From Anaerolineales bacterium (GTDB taxonomy: Bacteria; Chloroflexota; Anaerolineae; Aggregatilineales; J027): a DNA stretch of 64,000 nt. This document shows positions 17,796 to 25,878 of the stretch, one piece after another. The first letter of the stretch is position 1, and each line of letters begins with the position of its first letter. Below the pieces are notes generated by a model. The model was given only the letters and a program-made list of their open reading frames with translations. It made no database searches and was not told the DNA's origin. The stretch covers positions 1,550,001 through 1,614,000 of the forward strand of contig JACKCI010000001.1 in the NCBI GenBank assembly GCA_020634155.1. The letters run 5' to 3'. A program made the position numbers and the translations under genes.

Positions 17796-19022
17796 TTAGC
17801 CAAACAATAGGCGCGGAATGTCGCGTAGCTTGGGCGGATTGCCCGCCAAGAGAATGTTGATACGGAATAAGCGGGCGGCTCCCCAGAGCATAACGACAAT
17901 TCCCCCCACCATCAGAATAATACTGGCAACAAGCTCCAGCAACGGGATATGGATAATCGAGGCCCGCATCACCATCGTCATGGGGGCCGTCAGCGGAAAC
18001 AGGCTGAGGATAACCGCCAACTTGCTGTTGGGTTCAGTGACAATCAAGGTCATCACCCATAACGGCACCACCGATGGCAGGGTAATGACGGTGGCGAGTT
18101 GCGGGCCTTCGCGCATGTTGTTGCTGATAGCCCCAATCGCAGCGAAGCCAGAACCAATCATCAGATAGCCCCCAATAAAGTAGATGATGCTAATCACCAA
18201 CACATCGGGCGGCACCTCAAATTGACTGAGGTCAACAAATTCTTTGGCGGCTTGGGTCATGATAAAGGTAGCGGTTCCCAGCCATAGCGCAATCTGGAAA
18301 AAACCCAATAGACCAAGGGCCAGCGTTTTGCCTGTTAGCAAGGGTAGGGGCTTGACGCTCGACATCAATATCTCAATCATGCGGGTCTCGCGTTCTTCAA
18401 TGACGCTTTGCATGAGGTAACCACTGGCAGTTAGCGTAGAAAGGAAAAGCGCAAGCGCGAAGACATAGGCCAGCCAGAAGTCGGTATTCACATCGCGGGT
18501 CTCAGTCTGACCATCGGCTTGGATGCGGTGTTCGGTGAGGTTGATGGGGTTCTGAAGGCGGACAAAGATGGGGACAAGGGCTTCATCAGTTAAGAAGCTA
18601 TTGAGAACATAAGCCCTGAATAAGTCGCCCTCATCGGTAACTTCTGGCGAAAAATTCTCCGAAACGAAATCGACATGGCCCGTCTCAAGATAATCGTCAG
18701 CGAGGACATAGTAAACGCTGATGAGACCATCATCCACAGCGCGGTTGGCTTCCTCTATGTTGGTATAACGCAGCACCTTACCTTCAAAAGGGGTTCCGGT
18801 GGGGTCAGGTAACTGACCGAGGGCATCGACATAGCCAACCGAGTCGTAATCCTCAAAGGTAAGCGGTCCACTTTCGACAGTATCCCCATTGTTGGCGATG
18901 GCATCGTAAATCTGATAGCCAAAGAAGGCAACTAAGGCCGCAATGGGCAGGCCAAAGGTCAGCAACAGATAGGCCCGACGACGGCCCTGCACCATCAACT
19001 CATACAAAAACACAGTCCACAT
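17796..19022 (-). CDS. ABC-2 type (NatB/YhaP-like) transporter permease
   Basis: A 408-residue membrane protein: one N-terminal transmembrane helix (YLLLTFGLPIAALVAFFGYQI), a soluble extracytoplasmic domain of about 140 residues, then at least five helices. YLMQSVIEERETRMIEILMSSVKPLPLLTGKTLALGLLGFFQIALW is the hallmark of the ABC-2 family used for Na+, drug or lipid export. No ATPase gene adjoins it; upstream by 4 bp is the LysM lipoprotein gene. The nucleotide-binding partner must be encoded elsewhere, or was lost. Operon placement after murJ and the LysM gene hints at envelope work, but the substrate is unknown. Confidence 0.85.
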   Translation of the reverse strand: MWTVFLYELMVQGRRRAYLLLTFGLPIAALVAFFGYQIYDAIANNGDTVESGPLTFEDYDSVGYVDALGQLPDPTGTPFEGKVLRYTNIEEANRAVDDGLISVYYVLADDYLETGHVDFVSENFSPEVTDEGDLFRAYVLNSFLTDEALVPIFVRLQNPINLTEHRIQADGQTETRDVNTDFWLAYVFALALFLSTLTASGYLMQSVIEERETRMIEILMSSVKPLPLLTGKTLALGLLGFFQIALWLGTATFIMTQAAKEFVDLSQFEVPPDVLVISIIYFIGGYLMIGSGFAAIGAISNNMREGPQLATVITLPSVVPLWVMTLIVTEPNSKLAVILSLFPLTAPMTMVMRASIIHIPLLELVASIILMVGGIVVMLWGAARLFRINILLAGNPPKLRDIPRLLFG

Positions 19023-19026
19023 GCGC

Positions 19027-20550
19027 TTAATTTTCCTCAGAATAGACGCTTACAGCACCGCTATCGACGCTCGCGCCGGTGCTATAAACGGCACGGGCAA
19101 AAAGTTGCCCACGAATAAGGGGGATGACTTGCCACTGTACCCGCGCCCCATCCGCCGGGGTAGTATCGGTGGCAACAATGCGGTCACCCGATGATTGCAC
19201 CAAATGGAACTCGACCCGTGCCGCGCTGGTTGGCGCATCGGCCCATGAGAGCGTCACGGTCTCTCCCGGTTGCAGCGTGTAAATAGAGCCATCAAAGCCA
19301 AGGAAGGGGAAAATATCGGGCCGTCCGCTGCCCATTGCAAAGGTGGGGTCATAGACAACATGGGTCAAAGGGCTGGAATAGGTGCCAAATTCATTTTCCG
19401 CCACCGCAAAGAAGTATTGGTCGGGAGCGAATTGCGTGAAGGTATACTCAACCCGTGTGCCATCGTAGGGGTCATTATCAACACCGACCATCACTGGGTC
19501 AGGGTCAGTAGGCGTCAGGCGGGCCATGTACATCACGCGGTCAGCATCCGCAACCGTGCCAACATCCAGCGTGATGGTCTCTTGGAGGGTCACCAATGCG
19601 CCATCTTGACGCGGCAAGGTGGGACGTACCACCAACGTCTGAGCGATGAGAGGCGGTGAGCCACCCGCGCTACCAGCAGTAGCCATCAAGGTCGGGGTCG
19701 CGCTTGGCAGGATGACACCACCTGTCGAGGGTACATAGATGACCTGCCCGACAAAAATGGTATTGGGGTCGGTAATACAGTTACCTTGTTGCAAGGTCGA
19801 GACGGTGGTGCCAAAGCGGTCAGCGATAATGCCGAGGGTATCGCCAAGGGTCACAGTATAGGCTTGCCAACCTGCGGGGGTGGTGCAAGTCAACGAGATT
19901 TCGACGGTGGCGGTCGCGGTGGCAATCACACCGGGAGTAACGCCCGATGGCAGACGCGGCACATACAGCGTTTGCCCGATATAGATAATCTCAGTGCTGG
20001 CAAGGCAATTGGCGTTTTGCAACACCCCTACCGTGCTATTGACCGCCTCAGCAATCGAGCCGAGAGTATCGCCTGCCACCACCACATATTGGAACCAGCC
20101 TGCAGGTGGCGTACAGGTCGCGCTGGTGGGAATGCTGGTGGGAACAACCAATACACCGGGGTCATAGGGCTGCACACCTGCGGGCAAGCTGGGCAGGTAG
20201 AGAATTTGGCCCGCAAAAATCAGTTCGGGGCTATCCAAGCAGTTGTATTGCTGCAAGATGTCCATTGAGCTACCAATGGCGTCGGCAATAATGCCGAGGG
20301 TATCACCTTGGGCGACAACATAGGCTTGCCAACCCGTTGGGGCTGGACAGTTCGGGTTGAGAACTACGCCCCCACTGCTGCTGAAAGTGGCGGTAGCGGT
20401 TGGGGATGGCGTCAGTTGCGGAGGGGCCGCCGTTGGATAATTGCGGGTGGTCGCAGTAGCAATAATTGGCCCCGACTGGGGTTCTTCCTCACCACCCGTA
20501 CACCCGACCAAAACGCTGATTATCAAAACAACGAGCCATACTCGCCGCAT
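19027..20550 (-). CDS. LysM-repeat lipoprotein with three LysM domains
   Basis: A 507-residue lipoprotein: the signal peptide ends VLVGC with lipid-modified Cys17. A Thr/Pro-rich spacer (AAPPQLTPSPTATATF) is followed by three LysM domains of the YVVxxGDTLGxIA type and a beta-rich C-terminal region of about 200 residues. LysM domains bind N-acetylglucosamine polymers such as peptidoglycan. Each LysM here is preceded by a cysteine (CPAPTGW, CTPPAGW, CTTPAGW) and carries a second one in its middle (QYNC, NANC, QGNC), probably one disulfide per domain. It lies just downstream of murJ, suggesting a wall-associated role. The C-terminal part is unrecognised. Confidence 0.88.
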   Translation of the reverse strand: MRRVWLVVLIISVLVGCTGGEEEPQSGPIIATATTRNYPTAAPPQLTPSPTATATFSSSGGVVLNPNCPAPTGWQAYVVAQGDTLGIIADAIGSSMDILQQYNCLDSPELIFAGQILYLPSLPAGVQPYDPGVLVVPTSIPTSATCTPPAGWFQYVVVAGDTLGSIAEAVNSTVGVLQNANCLASTEIIYIGQTLYVPRLPSGVTPGVIATATATVEISLTCTTPAGWQAYTVTLGDTLGIIADRFGTTVSTLQQGNCITDPNTIFVGQVIYVPSTGGVILPSATPTLMATAGSAGGSPPLIAQTLVVRPTLPRQDGALVTLQETITLDVGTVADADRVMYMARLTPTDPDPVMVGVDNDPYDGTRVEYTFTQFAPDQYFFAVAENEFGTYSSPLTHVVYDPTFAMGSGRPDIFPFLGFDGSIYTLQPGETVTLSWADAPTSAARVEFHLVQSSGDRIVATDTTPADGARVQWQVIPLIRGQLFARAVYSTGASVDSGAVSVYSEEN

Positions 20551-20574
20551 AGTGTACCCCTTCCTTTGTTTCTA

Positions 20575-22191
20575 TTATACAACAGCGCGGCGGCGGCGCA
20601 GCATACGCGGTAGTTGCTTCACCTCCTGCAAGTTAATCAACCATGCCGCAATCAGGAAGGTCACCCCCCCAACGAGGCTACCCCCACCTGCCCGAATCAG
20701 GCCACTGATGCGCCCGCGCTCCAAGTTGCCCGCCAAGAGCATATCGACAAGGAAAACGGGTACCGCCATGATTGCAGTAGCGATGAGGGTGCGCGTGATA
20801 GCCGTCAGAATGCGCTGCTCATCAAGGTCTTGCCAGCGCCGCTTGAGAACAACCACCAGTAGTCCTAGCTCAACAATGAACGCCACCAGATAAGCCAAGG
20901 CCGGCAAGCCCACCCCCAACGGCCCATACAGCAAGTTGGCGGCGTCAGTCTTGTAGATGTTATAGCCAATGACCAAGGTCAATACCGCCGCAATCATGCC
21001 CGCGGTGGACATGATGAGCGGGGTCATGGTGTCTTTCCCAGCATAGAAGGCACGTGCCACCACTTCATGGACAGCTTGCAGCACAAGAGCCAAGGCAAAG
21101 ACTTGCACCGAGGCATAGACCAAGCGGGCCTCATCCAGTTCCACAAAAAGAATATCCATCGCACCGCGTCCAATCAGCAACAGGCCAACTGCGGAGGGGA
21201 TGGTAGCAACTAAAATGAAGCGGACAGCCTCCGAGAAGACACGACGGCGGTCTTCAATACGCCCTAACTCGGTCAGGGCTGCCAACGTCGGGAATATCAC
21301 AAAGCCCAAGGCCGTACCAATCAGCGCTTCGGGGATGTCCATAATACGCAGGCCCCAACTAAAGGCGCTCGGCACCCCTTCTGGCATACGCGAGGCGATG
21401 TTGCTGATGGCGATGAAGTTGACCGTGAAAACCCCACTCGCCAACATACGCGGCACCATCAGCCGCACCACTTCGCGCAGGCGGGGGTCATCCCAGCCCA
21501 AGGCAGGCCGCCAGCTTGCTTTGAACATAAACAGGCCGGGGATTTGGATACCGAAGTGCAAGACGGCCCCTAAGACCACACCCCAAGCCAAGCCATAAAT
21601 ACCCATCGGCCCTGTGAAAAAGATGACGCCAAACAATAGCCCTAAGTCTTGGAAAATCGGGGCCAGAACAGGCAGCAAAAAGTGGTTATGCCCATTCAAG
21701 ACGCCCGTCAATAAACCACTCAGGGAAAAAATAACGGTGCTGATGGTCAAGATACGGAGTAAATTGATGGTCTGTTGGGCTTCCTCAGCATCGAAGCCGG
21801 GCGCAATCAAATGATGGACGAGAAAGGGAGCCAAGGTCGCCACCAAGATACTGAGCGTCAAGACCGCAACCGCAAGGGTGTTGAAGGCTTGGCTGGCTAA
21901 ACGCCATGCACCTGCTTGGTCGCGCCGATTGAGCAGACCGCTAAAGACTGGAATAAAGGCCACCGCCAGCGCCCCACCCCCAATGAACTTAACCAATTGC
22001 TCTGGAGCAACACTGGCTTGGACATAGGTGTCATAATCGGCGCGGGCACCGAAACGGTCAGTGATGATGACCACTTGGGCAAGGCTGACCAGCTTAGTGG
22101 TCAGGAAGCCCAGCATCACCGTTAAGGTGGAGCGAAACAGACGGGCAGGGGTTAAAGGTGCCGCATGGTTGGTTTCGGCGTGTTCGGACAT
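20575..22191 (-). CDS. murJ: Lipid II flippase MurJ (MviN family)
   Basis: A 538-residue polytopic protein of the MOP exporter superfamily that moves the peptidoglycan precursor lipid II across the membrane. The N-terminal FRSTLTVMLGFLTTKLVSLAQVVIITDRFGARADYDTYVQA, the GGGALAVAFIPVFS segment and FSWGLRIMDIPEALIGTALGFVIFPTLAALTE are strongly MurJ-like, and about 14 hydrophobic segments are visible. The ATG at 22191 opens the minus-strand group that continues into the LysM lipoprotein 24 bp on. Divergent from the zinc ribbon gene at 22300. Presence of MurJ implies a peptidoglycan-making cell, which is relevant because some Chloroflexota walls are atypical. Confidence 0.9.
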   Translation of the reverse strand: MSEHAETNHAAPLTPARLFRSTLTVMLGFLTTKLVSLAQVVIITDRFGARADYDTYVQASVAPEQLVKFIGGGALAVAFIPVFSGLLNRRDQAGAWRLASQAFNTLAVAVLTLSILVATLAPFLVHHLIAPGFDAEEAQQTINLLRILTISTVIFSLSGLLTGVLNGHNHFLLPVLAPIFQDLGLLFGVIFFTGPMGIYGLAWGVVLGAVLHFGIQIPGLFMFKASWRPALGWDDPRLREVVRLMVPRMLASGVFTVNFIAISNIASRMPEGVPSAFSWGLRIMDIPEALIGTALGFVIFPTLAALTELGRIEDRRRVFSEAVRFILVATIPSAVGLLLIGRGAMDILFVELDEARLVYASVQVFALALVLQAVHEVVARAFYAGKDTMTPLIMSTAGMIAAVLTLVIGYNIYKTDAANLLYGPLGVGLPALAYLVAFIVELGLLVVVLKRRWQDLDEQRILTAITRTLIATAIMAVPVFLVDMLLAGNLERGRISGLIRAGGGSLVGGVTFLIAAWLINLQEVKQLPRMLRRRRAVV

Positions 22192-22234
22192 CTAAACCTC
22201 ATTTCAATCTGGGAACTCCCACAATACTAGTGAC

Positions 22235-22263
22235 TTGTTCCAAGAAAGCAAGACCGCTACACT
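22235..22263 (+). promoter_or_regulatory. Candidate sigma70-type promoter for zinc ribbon/mgsA group
   Basis: TTGTTC at 22235-22240 and TACACT at 22258-22263 with a 17-bp spacer, 37 bp before the ATG at 22300. Match to consensus is partial, so this is a candidate only. Confidence 0.4.
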
Positions 22264-22299
22264 TCCAATAGGGTTAGCGAACTAGAATCGGTGGAAACA

Positions 22300-22755
22300 A
22301 TGGCTAAAGATTTGATGTCCCCAGTAAATGATAGCCTAATGAAAGCCATCCCTTTTCATGGCTTTACAATTTATCAAGATTCGCAATCAGGCGGGCATTG
22401 GTTGCCGCACGGTGTACTTAAAGGGCTGGCCGAGCGCCAAGTCGAGCTTGAATTGCCGCCTTTGCTGGATATTGACGAAGGCACGATGGTGCATAGCGGA
22501 CGCCTCTGCCCCGAAGACGGGGTTGAGATGGTCGAATACGCTTTTGCGGGTAGTGACCTGCGGATTGAGCAGTGCCTCAGTTGCAATGGCGTTTGGCTGG
22601 ATGCGGGTGAGTTGAAAAAACTAATGGCCCATGTCTTTGAGCATACCGATGAAATGACCCAAGCCGAATATGATGAGGCCAGCGAAAACCTTTCGCGTGG
22701 GCAACGGATTTTACTCTTTTTGTATAAGCTGACAGAACACCCACCTCTATTTTAA
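22300..22755 (+). CDS. zf-TFIIB-type zinc ribbon protein
   Basis: A 151-residue protein from the ATG at 22300, preceded by GGTGGAA; a GTG at 22291 is the alternative. The middle carries RLCPEDGVEMVEYAFAGSDLRIEQCLSCNGVWLDAGELKKL, with the CPxxG...CxxCxGxWLDxGEL pattern of bacterial zf-TFIIB zinc ribbons; only three of the four usual cysteines are obvious, so metal binding may use another ligand. Such proteins are widespread and mostly uncharacterised. It starts a plus-strand run with methylglyoxal synthase (17 bp downstream) and a nucleotide-cyclase-like protein. No membrane segment is present. Confidence 0.78.
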   Translation: MAKDLMSPVNDSLMKAIPFHGFTIYQDSQSGGHWLPHGVLKGLAERQVELELPPLLDIDEGTMVHSGRLCPEDGVEMVEYAFAGSDLRIEQCLSCNGVWLDAGELKKLMAHVFEHTDEMTQAEYDEASENLSRGQRILLFLYKLTEHPPLF

Positions 22756-22771
22756 GGACGGGAGAGACTGA

Positions 22772-23140
22772 ATGGCAACAATTGCCTTGATTGCACATGA
22801 TGGCAAAAAGGCCGATATGGTCGCCTTTGCTATGCAACATACCGAGACCCTCCGCCATTTTGATATTGTGGCAACCGGAACGACCGGACAACTCTTGGTT
22901 GAAAAAGTCGGGCTAACGGTGGAACGTATGCTTTCTGGCCCAATTGGGGGCGATGCTCAGATTGCGGCGATGGTGGCTGACCATAAAATCACCGCCGTCT
23001 TCTTCTTCTTAGACCCGCTCGGCAAGCACCCCCATGACCCCGACATCCAAATGCTGATGCGCCTTTGTAATGTACATAATGTACCACTAGCAACCAACGC
23101 CGCGACCGCCGCTTGTATCATCGATGCTTTGACGGATTAA
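22772..23140 (+). CDS. mgsA: Methylglyoxal synthase
   Basis: A 122-residue enzyme converting dihydroxyacetone phosphate to methylglyoxal and phosphate, a bypass of lower glycolysis when phosphate is short. IALIAHDGKKADM, ATGTTGQLL (phosphate binding), MLSGPIGGDAQIAAM with catalytic Asp61, and DPLGKHPHDPDIQMLMRLC with Asp91 match the family along the whole length, which is shorter than the E. coli enzyme (about 150) but usual for compact bacterial forms. GGGAGAG precedes the ATG. It is flanked by the zinc ribbon and cyclase-like genes, which suggests control as a unit, possibly under sugar-phosphate stress. Confidence 0.92.
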   Translation: MATIALIAHDGKKADMVAFAMQHTETLRHFDIVATGTTGQLLVEKVGLTVERMLSGPIGGDAQIAAMVADHKITAVFFFLDPLGKHPHDPDIQMLMRLCNVHNVPLATNAATAACIIDALTD

Positions 23141-23160
23141 CCCAAAAAAGAGGTGCAACC

Positions 23161-24192
23161 ATGACCACCCGTACCCTCAGCATCCTCCTTGCCGATTTGG
23201 TCGGTTCCAGCCACCAAGTTACCAAGGTCAGCACCCAACGCGGAGCCGAATTTCTTAACGATGCTACGCGGCCTATTGAGAATGCGATTAAGCGCTATAA
23301 CGGTAAACTGGTGAAGTTTACAGGCGACGGCTTTCTAGCAACCTTTGAGAGCGCCCGCGATGCCCTGCTGTGTGGGGATGCTATCCGTGACCACTATATC
23401 CGCCAACGCCAAACCCCCAGCGGCCTTGTGGTGGATGGGGTGCGGGTGGTTATCAATACGGCGGATGTCGTCTGTGAAAACGATGACATCCTCGGTGACG
23501 GGGTGATTGTCTGCGCCCGTCTAGAAAAGAGCGTGCCAACCAATCAGGTATGGCTAACTGAAGCCACGCGGGGGGTGGTTGGCCTCAATAACGATTTTAT
23601 CTTTCAGCCAATCGGCAAAGTTCACCTGCGTGGGCGGCCCCAACCTGTGACGGTCTTTGCCCTTGAAAATACCGAGCAAAGTTTTATTGAGTATGGGATT
23701 GTGCTGGTGGTCACCGATTTGCACCAGTACGTTGAAGTGGGTGAAACAACACCACCTTTGGCCTTTAATGAGTGGATTTCCCGTTGGGCCAATTTGCACC
23801 GAGAAGCCTGCGCGGGGCTGCGGGGGCAAATCCGCCAATTGGTGGCTGACCGTGCGCTGATGACCTTTGCCAATGCCGATGACGCCATCCAAGCCCTCCT
23901 CAACCTCAAAAGCCTTGCCGAGAAATACAATGACTTGCATCCCGACCATCACCCGTACCAATTTAAAGCAGTGATGACGACAGGCGACCTGTTGCTCTCC
24001 CCAACAGGTGTGGCGGGCAAATTGGTCAACACAACATTCGATTTTCTGCACGCCGCACCGCGCCAAAGCATTTGTCTCGACCAAGGCACCTATGAGCGCA
24101 TCCAAGACTATCAGAAGCGATTAAGCGCACTTGAGCTACCCGCAGGCCGACATGGAGCCATGATGACCTGCTATCAATTAGACCAAAAGTAG
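23161..24192 (+). CDS. Class III nucleotide cyclase-like protein with tandem cyclase domains
   Basis: A 343-residue protein from the ATG at 23161, supported by AGAGGTG. The first domain (1-170) looks like a class III adenylate/guanylate cyclase: metal ligands Asp12 (SILLADLVGSS) and Asp56 (VKFTGDGFLATF), lysine Lys52, and Arg120 in VIVCARLEKS. The usual asparagine of the VNxAAR motif is replaced by Ile116. The second half (about 180-340) repeats the same order in degraded form (VLVVTDLHQYVEV, LVADRALMTFANADDAIQALL, FKAVMTTGDLLLSPTGVAGKLVNTT) and lacks metal ligands. No transmembrane or GAF/PAS domain is seen. Activity is uncertain; it could be a pseudo-enzyme sensor. Confidence 0.8.
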   Translation: MTTRTLSILLADLVGSSHQVTKVSTQRGAEFLNDATRPIENAIKRYNGKLVKFTGDGFLATFESARDALLCGDAIRDHYIRQRQTPSGLVVDGVRVVINTADVVCENDDILGDGVIVCARLEKSVPTNQVWLTEATRGVVGLNNDFIFQPIGKVHLRGRPQPVTVFALENTEQSFIEYGIVLVVTDLHQYVEVGETTPPLAFNEWISRWANLHREACAGLRGQIRQLVADRALMTFANADDAIQALLNLKSLAEKYNDLHPDHHPYQFKAVMTTGDLLLSPTGVAGKLVNTTFDFLHAAPRQSICLDQGTYERIQDYQKRLSALELPAGRHGAMMTCYQLDQK

Positions 24193-24232
24193 GGTATCAT
24201 TGGTGGCGATTTTCACAAACAAGGAGACTCGC

Positions 24233-24850
24233 ATGATGGCGCGTTTTGCCGTGTTGTTGATACTTGCAGGCGTGCTGCTGGCCGCCTGTGGCACACACGT
24301 TACCGAACTAAGACCGACCTTTGAACCAACAGCAACTTTTGATTTTTCGATGCGGGTAGCGGCTGATCAGCCAACGGTTGTGAGCGAAGAACGCCCCACC
24401 CTTGAGCCGACCATCACCCCGCCCACCGCAACACCAGAGCCAACAACCGTTGTCGCTGAAGAGCCGACGCCTGAACCCACCGAGGAAACCCCTGCCCTTG
24501 ATTTGCCGGGTGACCCCGCTATCGGGCAAATACTCTTTAACAACATTCCGGCCCCCTCAACAGGCCAGCGCTGTATGACCTGCCATAACCCGAACCAGCC
24601 GATCCCCGGAACTGGCCCCTATCTCTATGGCATTGCCACCGTCGCCGGGGAGCGACGCGCAGGCTACACCGCTGAGGAATACTTGCGAGAGTCAATTATC
24701 AACCCCAATGCGTTTATGGCCCCCGCCCAAGGTGAGGCCGCATGGACGGTTGATTTGATGCCCAAGGACTGGCGGCAGGCCTTTACCGATGAAGACCTTG
24801 ATAACATTGTGTCATATTTGCTGACGCTCACCCAACAGCGTCCCCAATAG
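24233..24850 (+). CDS. Cytochrome c-like lipoprotein
   Basis: A 205-residue lipoprotein starting at the ATG at 24233, 6 nt after AAGGAG. The signal peptide ends VLLAAC (Cys19). A long Thr/Pro/Glu-rich tether (about 30-90) leads to a single heme c motif CMTCH (Cys114, Cys117, His118), followed by PIPGTGPYLYGIATVAGERRAGYTAEEYLRESIINPNAFM, with methionines that could serve as sixth ligand, and a C-terminal DEDLDNIVSYLLTL helix. This is the class I cytochrome c fold. It is probably an electron carrier tethered outside the membrane. It follows the cyclase-like gene. Its partner oxidase is not evident; the cyd operon here takes electrons from quinol, not cytochrome c. Confidence 0.85.
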   Translation: MMARFAVLLILAGVLLAACGTHVTELRPTFEPTATFDFSMRVAADQPTVVSEERPTLEPTITPPTATPEPTTVVAEEPTPEPTEETPALDLPGDPAIGQILFNNIPAPSTGQRCMTCHNPNQPIPGTGPYLYGIATVAGERRAGYTAEEYLRESIINPNAFMAPAQGEAAWTVDLMPKDWRQAFTDEDLDNIVSYLLTLTQQRPQ

Positions 24851-24863
24851 CGCGAATTAGGTC

Positions 24864-24892
24864 TTGAGTTTTAAAAAAGGGGTTGCTATACT
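24864..24892 (+). promoter_or_regulatory. Promoter of tRNA-Lys
   Basis: TTGAGT (24864-24869), 17-bp spacer, TATACT (24887-24892). The expected start lies about 7 bp before the mature tRNA 5-prime end at 24906. The same TATACT box is used by the tRNA-Glu promoter in this window. Confidence 0.75.
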
Positions 24893-24905
24893 CCTTAGCG
24901 CGGCT

Positions 24906-24980
24906 GGGCCTATAGCTCAATGGCAGAGCAGGTGCCTTTTAAGCATTTGGTTGGGGGTTCGAATCCCTCTAGGCCCACCA
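24906..24980 (+). tRNA. tRNA-Lys (anticodon TTT), CCA encoded
   Basis: A cloverleaf folds with acceptor GGGCCTA/TAGGCCC, D stem GCTC/GAGC, anticodon loop CTTTTAA giving TTT, T arm GGGGG TTCGAAT CCCTC, discriminator A and a genomically encoded CCA at 24978-24980. Confidence 0.93.
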
Positions 24981-24985
24981 TTTAT

Positions 24986-25011
24986 CGCCCCATTATTAAC
25001 GGGGCGTTTTT
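24986..25011 (+). terminator. Terminator after tRNA-Lys
   Basis: CGCCCC (24986-24991) pairs with GGGGCG (25001-25006) across a 9-nt AT-rich loop, followed by TTTTT. It isolates the tRNA from the phosphoesterase gene. Confidence 0.82.
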
Positions 25012-25028
25012 GTTTCTAGGAGACCCTC

Positions 25029-25835
25029 ATGCGAATTGCTGTTATTGCCGACATCCACAGCAACTACCCCGCCCTTGAAGCCACCCTCGATGATATTGCC
25101 CGTTTTGGTGTTGATGAGATTATTGTGGCGGGCGATAGCATCAACGGTGGCCCCTTCCCCGCTGAGGTTATTGATCAACTAGAGGCCGAGCGCTATCCGG
25201 TACTGTTAGGCAATCACGAGCAGTATGTCCTCGACTTTAATCAGCCCACCAAGAGCGATTTTTATACCCGCCTGCGCTGGGGCAGCGTGCATTGGACAGC
25301 CAGCCAACTCCATCAGCAACACCTTGACCTTATCAAAACATGGCCGCACGCCACTGAGCGACGTGGGGTCTTGATGGTACACGGCTCACCAGACGACCTG
25401 CGTGGGGGTATCAATCCCACCGCCACCGATAGCCAAATTGAGGAGCGCTTTGGCAACGTGCAGCACCGTTGGGTGGTTACTGCTCACACCCATCAGCCCT
25501 TTGTGCGCCAATGGCGGCACCTGACCCTCATCAACCCCGGCTCAGTCGGCATGCCCTTAGATGGCAATCCCATGGCAGCCTATGCGGTCTTAACCTTTAC
25601 CGATGAGGGCCTGATGGTGCAACATCGGCGCGTGGCTTATGATGTGCAGGTCATTGAGACCGCTACCCGTGAACGTGGATTGCTGGAGATGGGTGGGTCG
25701 ATTGCCTACCTCATGATGCGTGAAAGCATGTTGGGACGGCACTTCCTGTCGCCCTATCTGCGCCAAGTGCAGGCTGCCATTGATAGCGGCTTAACTGAAG
25801 ATGAAGCCTTTGTCCAAGTGCCTCTCCCGATTTAA
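25029..25835 (+). CDS. Calcineurin-like metallophosphoesterase (YfcE/MJ0936-like)
   Basis: A 268-residue cytoplasmic phosphoesterase with the full two-metal motif set: Asp8-x-His10 in IADIHSN, GD at Asp36 (IIVAGDSINGGP), GNHE at 61-64, LMVHGSPDD, and VVTAHTHQPF with the last ligands. LINPGSVGMPLDGNPMAAYAVL is typical of the YfcE/MJ0936 group of phosphodiesterases. A C-terminal extension of about 50 residues follows the core. GGAGA lies before the ATG. It sits between tRNA-Lys and glgB. The physiological substrate of this group is generally unclear. Confidence 0.88.
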   Translation: MRIAVIADIHSNYPALEATLDDIARFGVDEIIVAGDSINGGPFPAEVIDQLEAERYPVLLGNHEQYVLDFNQPTKSDFYTRLRWGSVHWTASQLHQQHLDLIKTWPHATERRGVLMVHGSPDDLRGGINPTATDSQIEERFGNVQHRWVVTAHTHQPFVRQWRHLTLINPGSVGMPLDGNPMAAYAVLTFTDEGLMVQHRRVAYDVQVIETATRERGLLEMGGSIAYLMMRESMLGRHFLSPYLRQVQAAIDSGLTEDEAFVQVPLPI

Positions 25836-25878
25836 GTAGGGTATAATCACGGCAAAAATCAGTTTATTGGAGTTTTAG

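Noticed and set aside
25842..25847. TATAAT before glgB as a promoter
   Set aside because: No -35-like sequence at 16-18 bp; left as a note in the glgB entry only.
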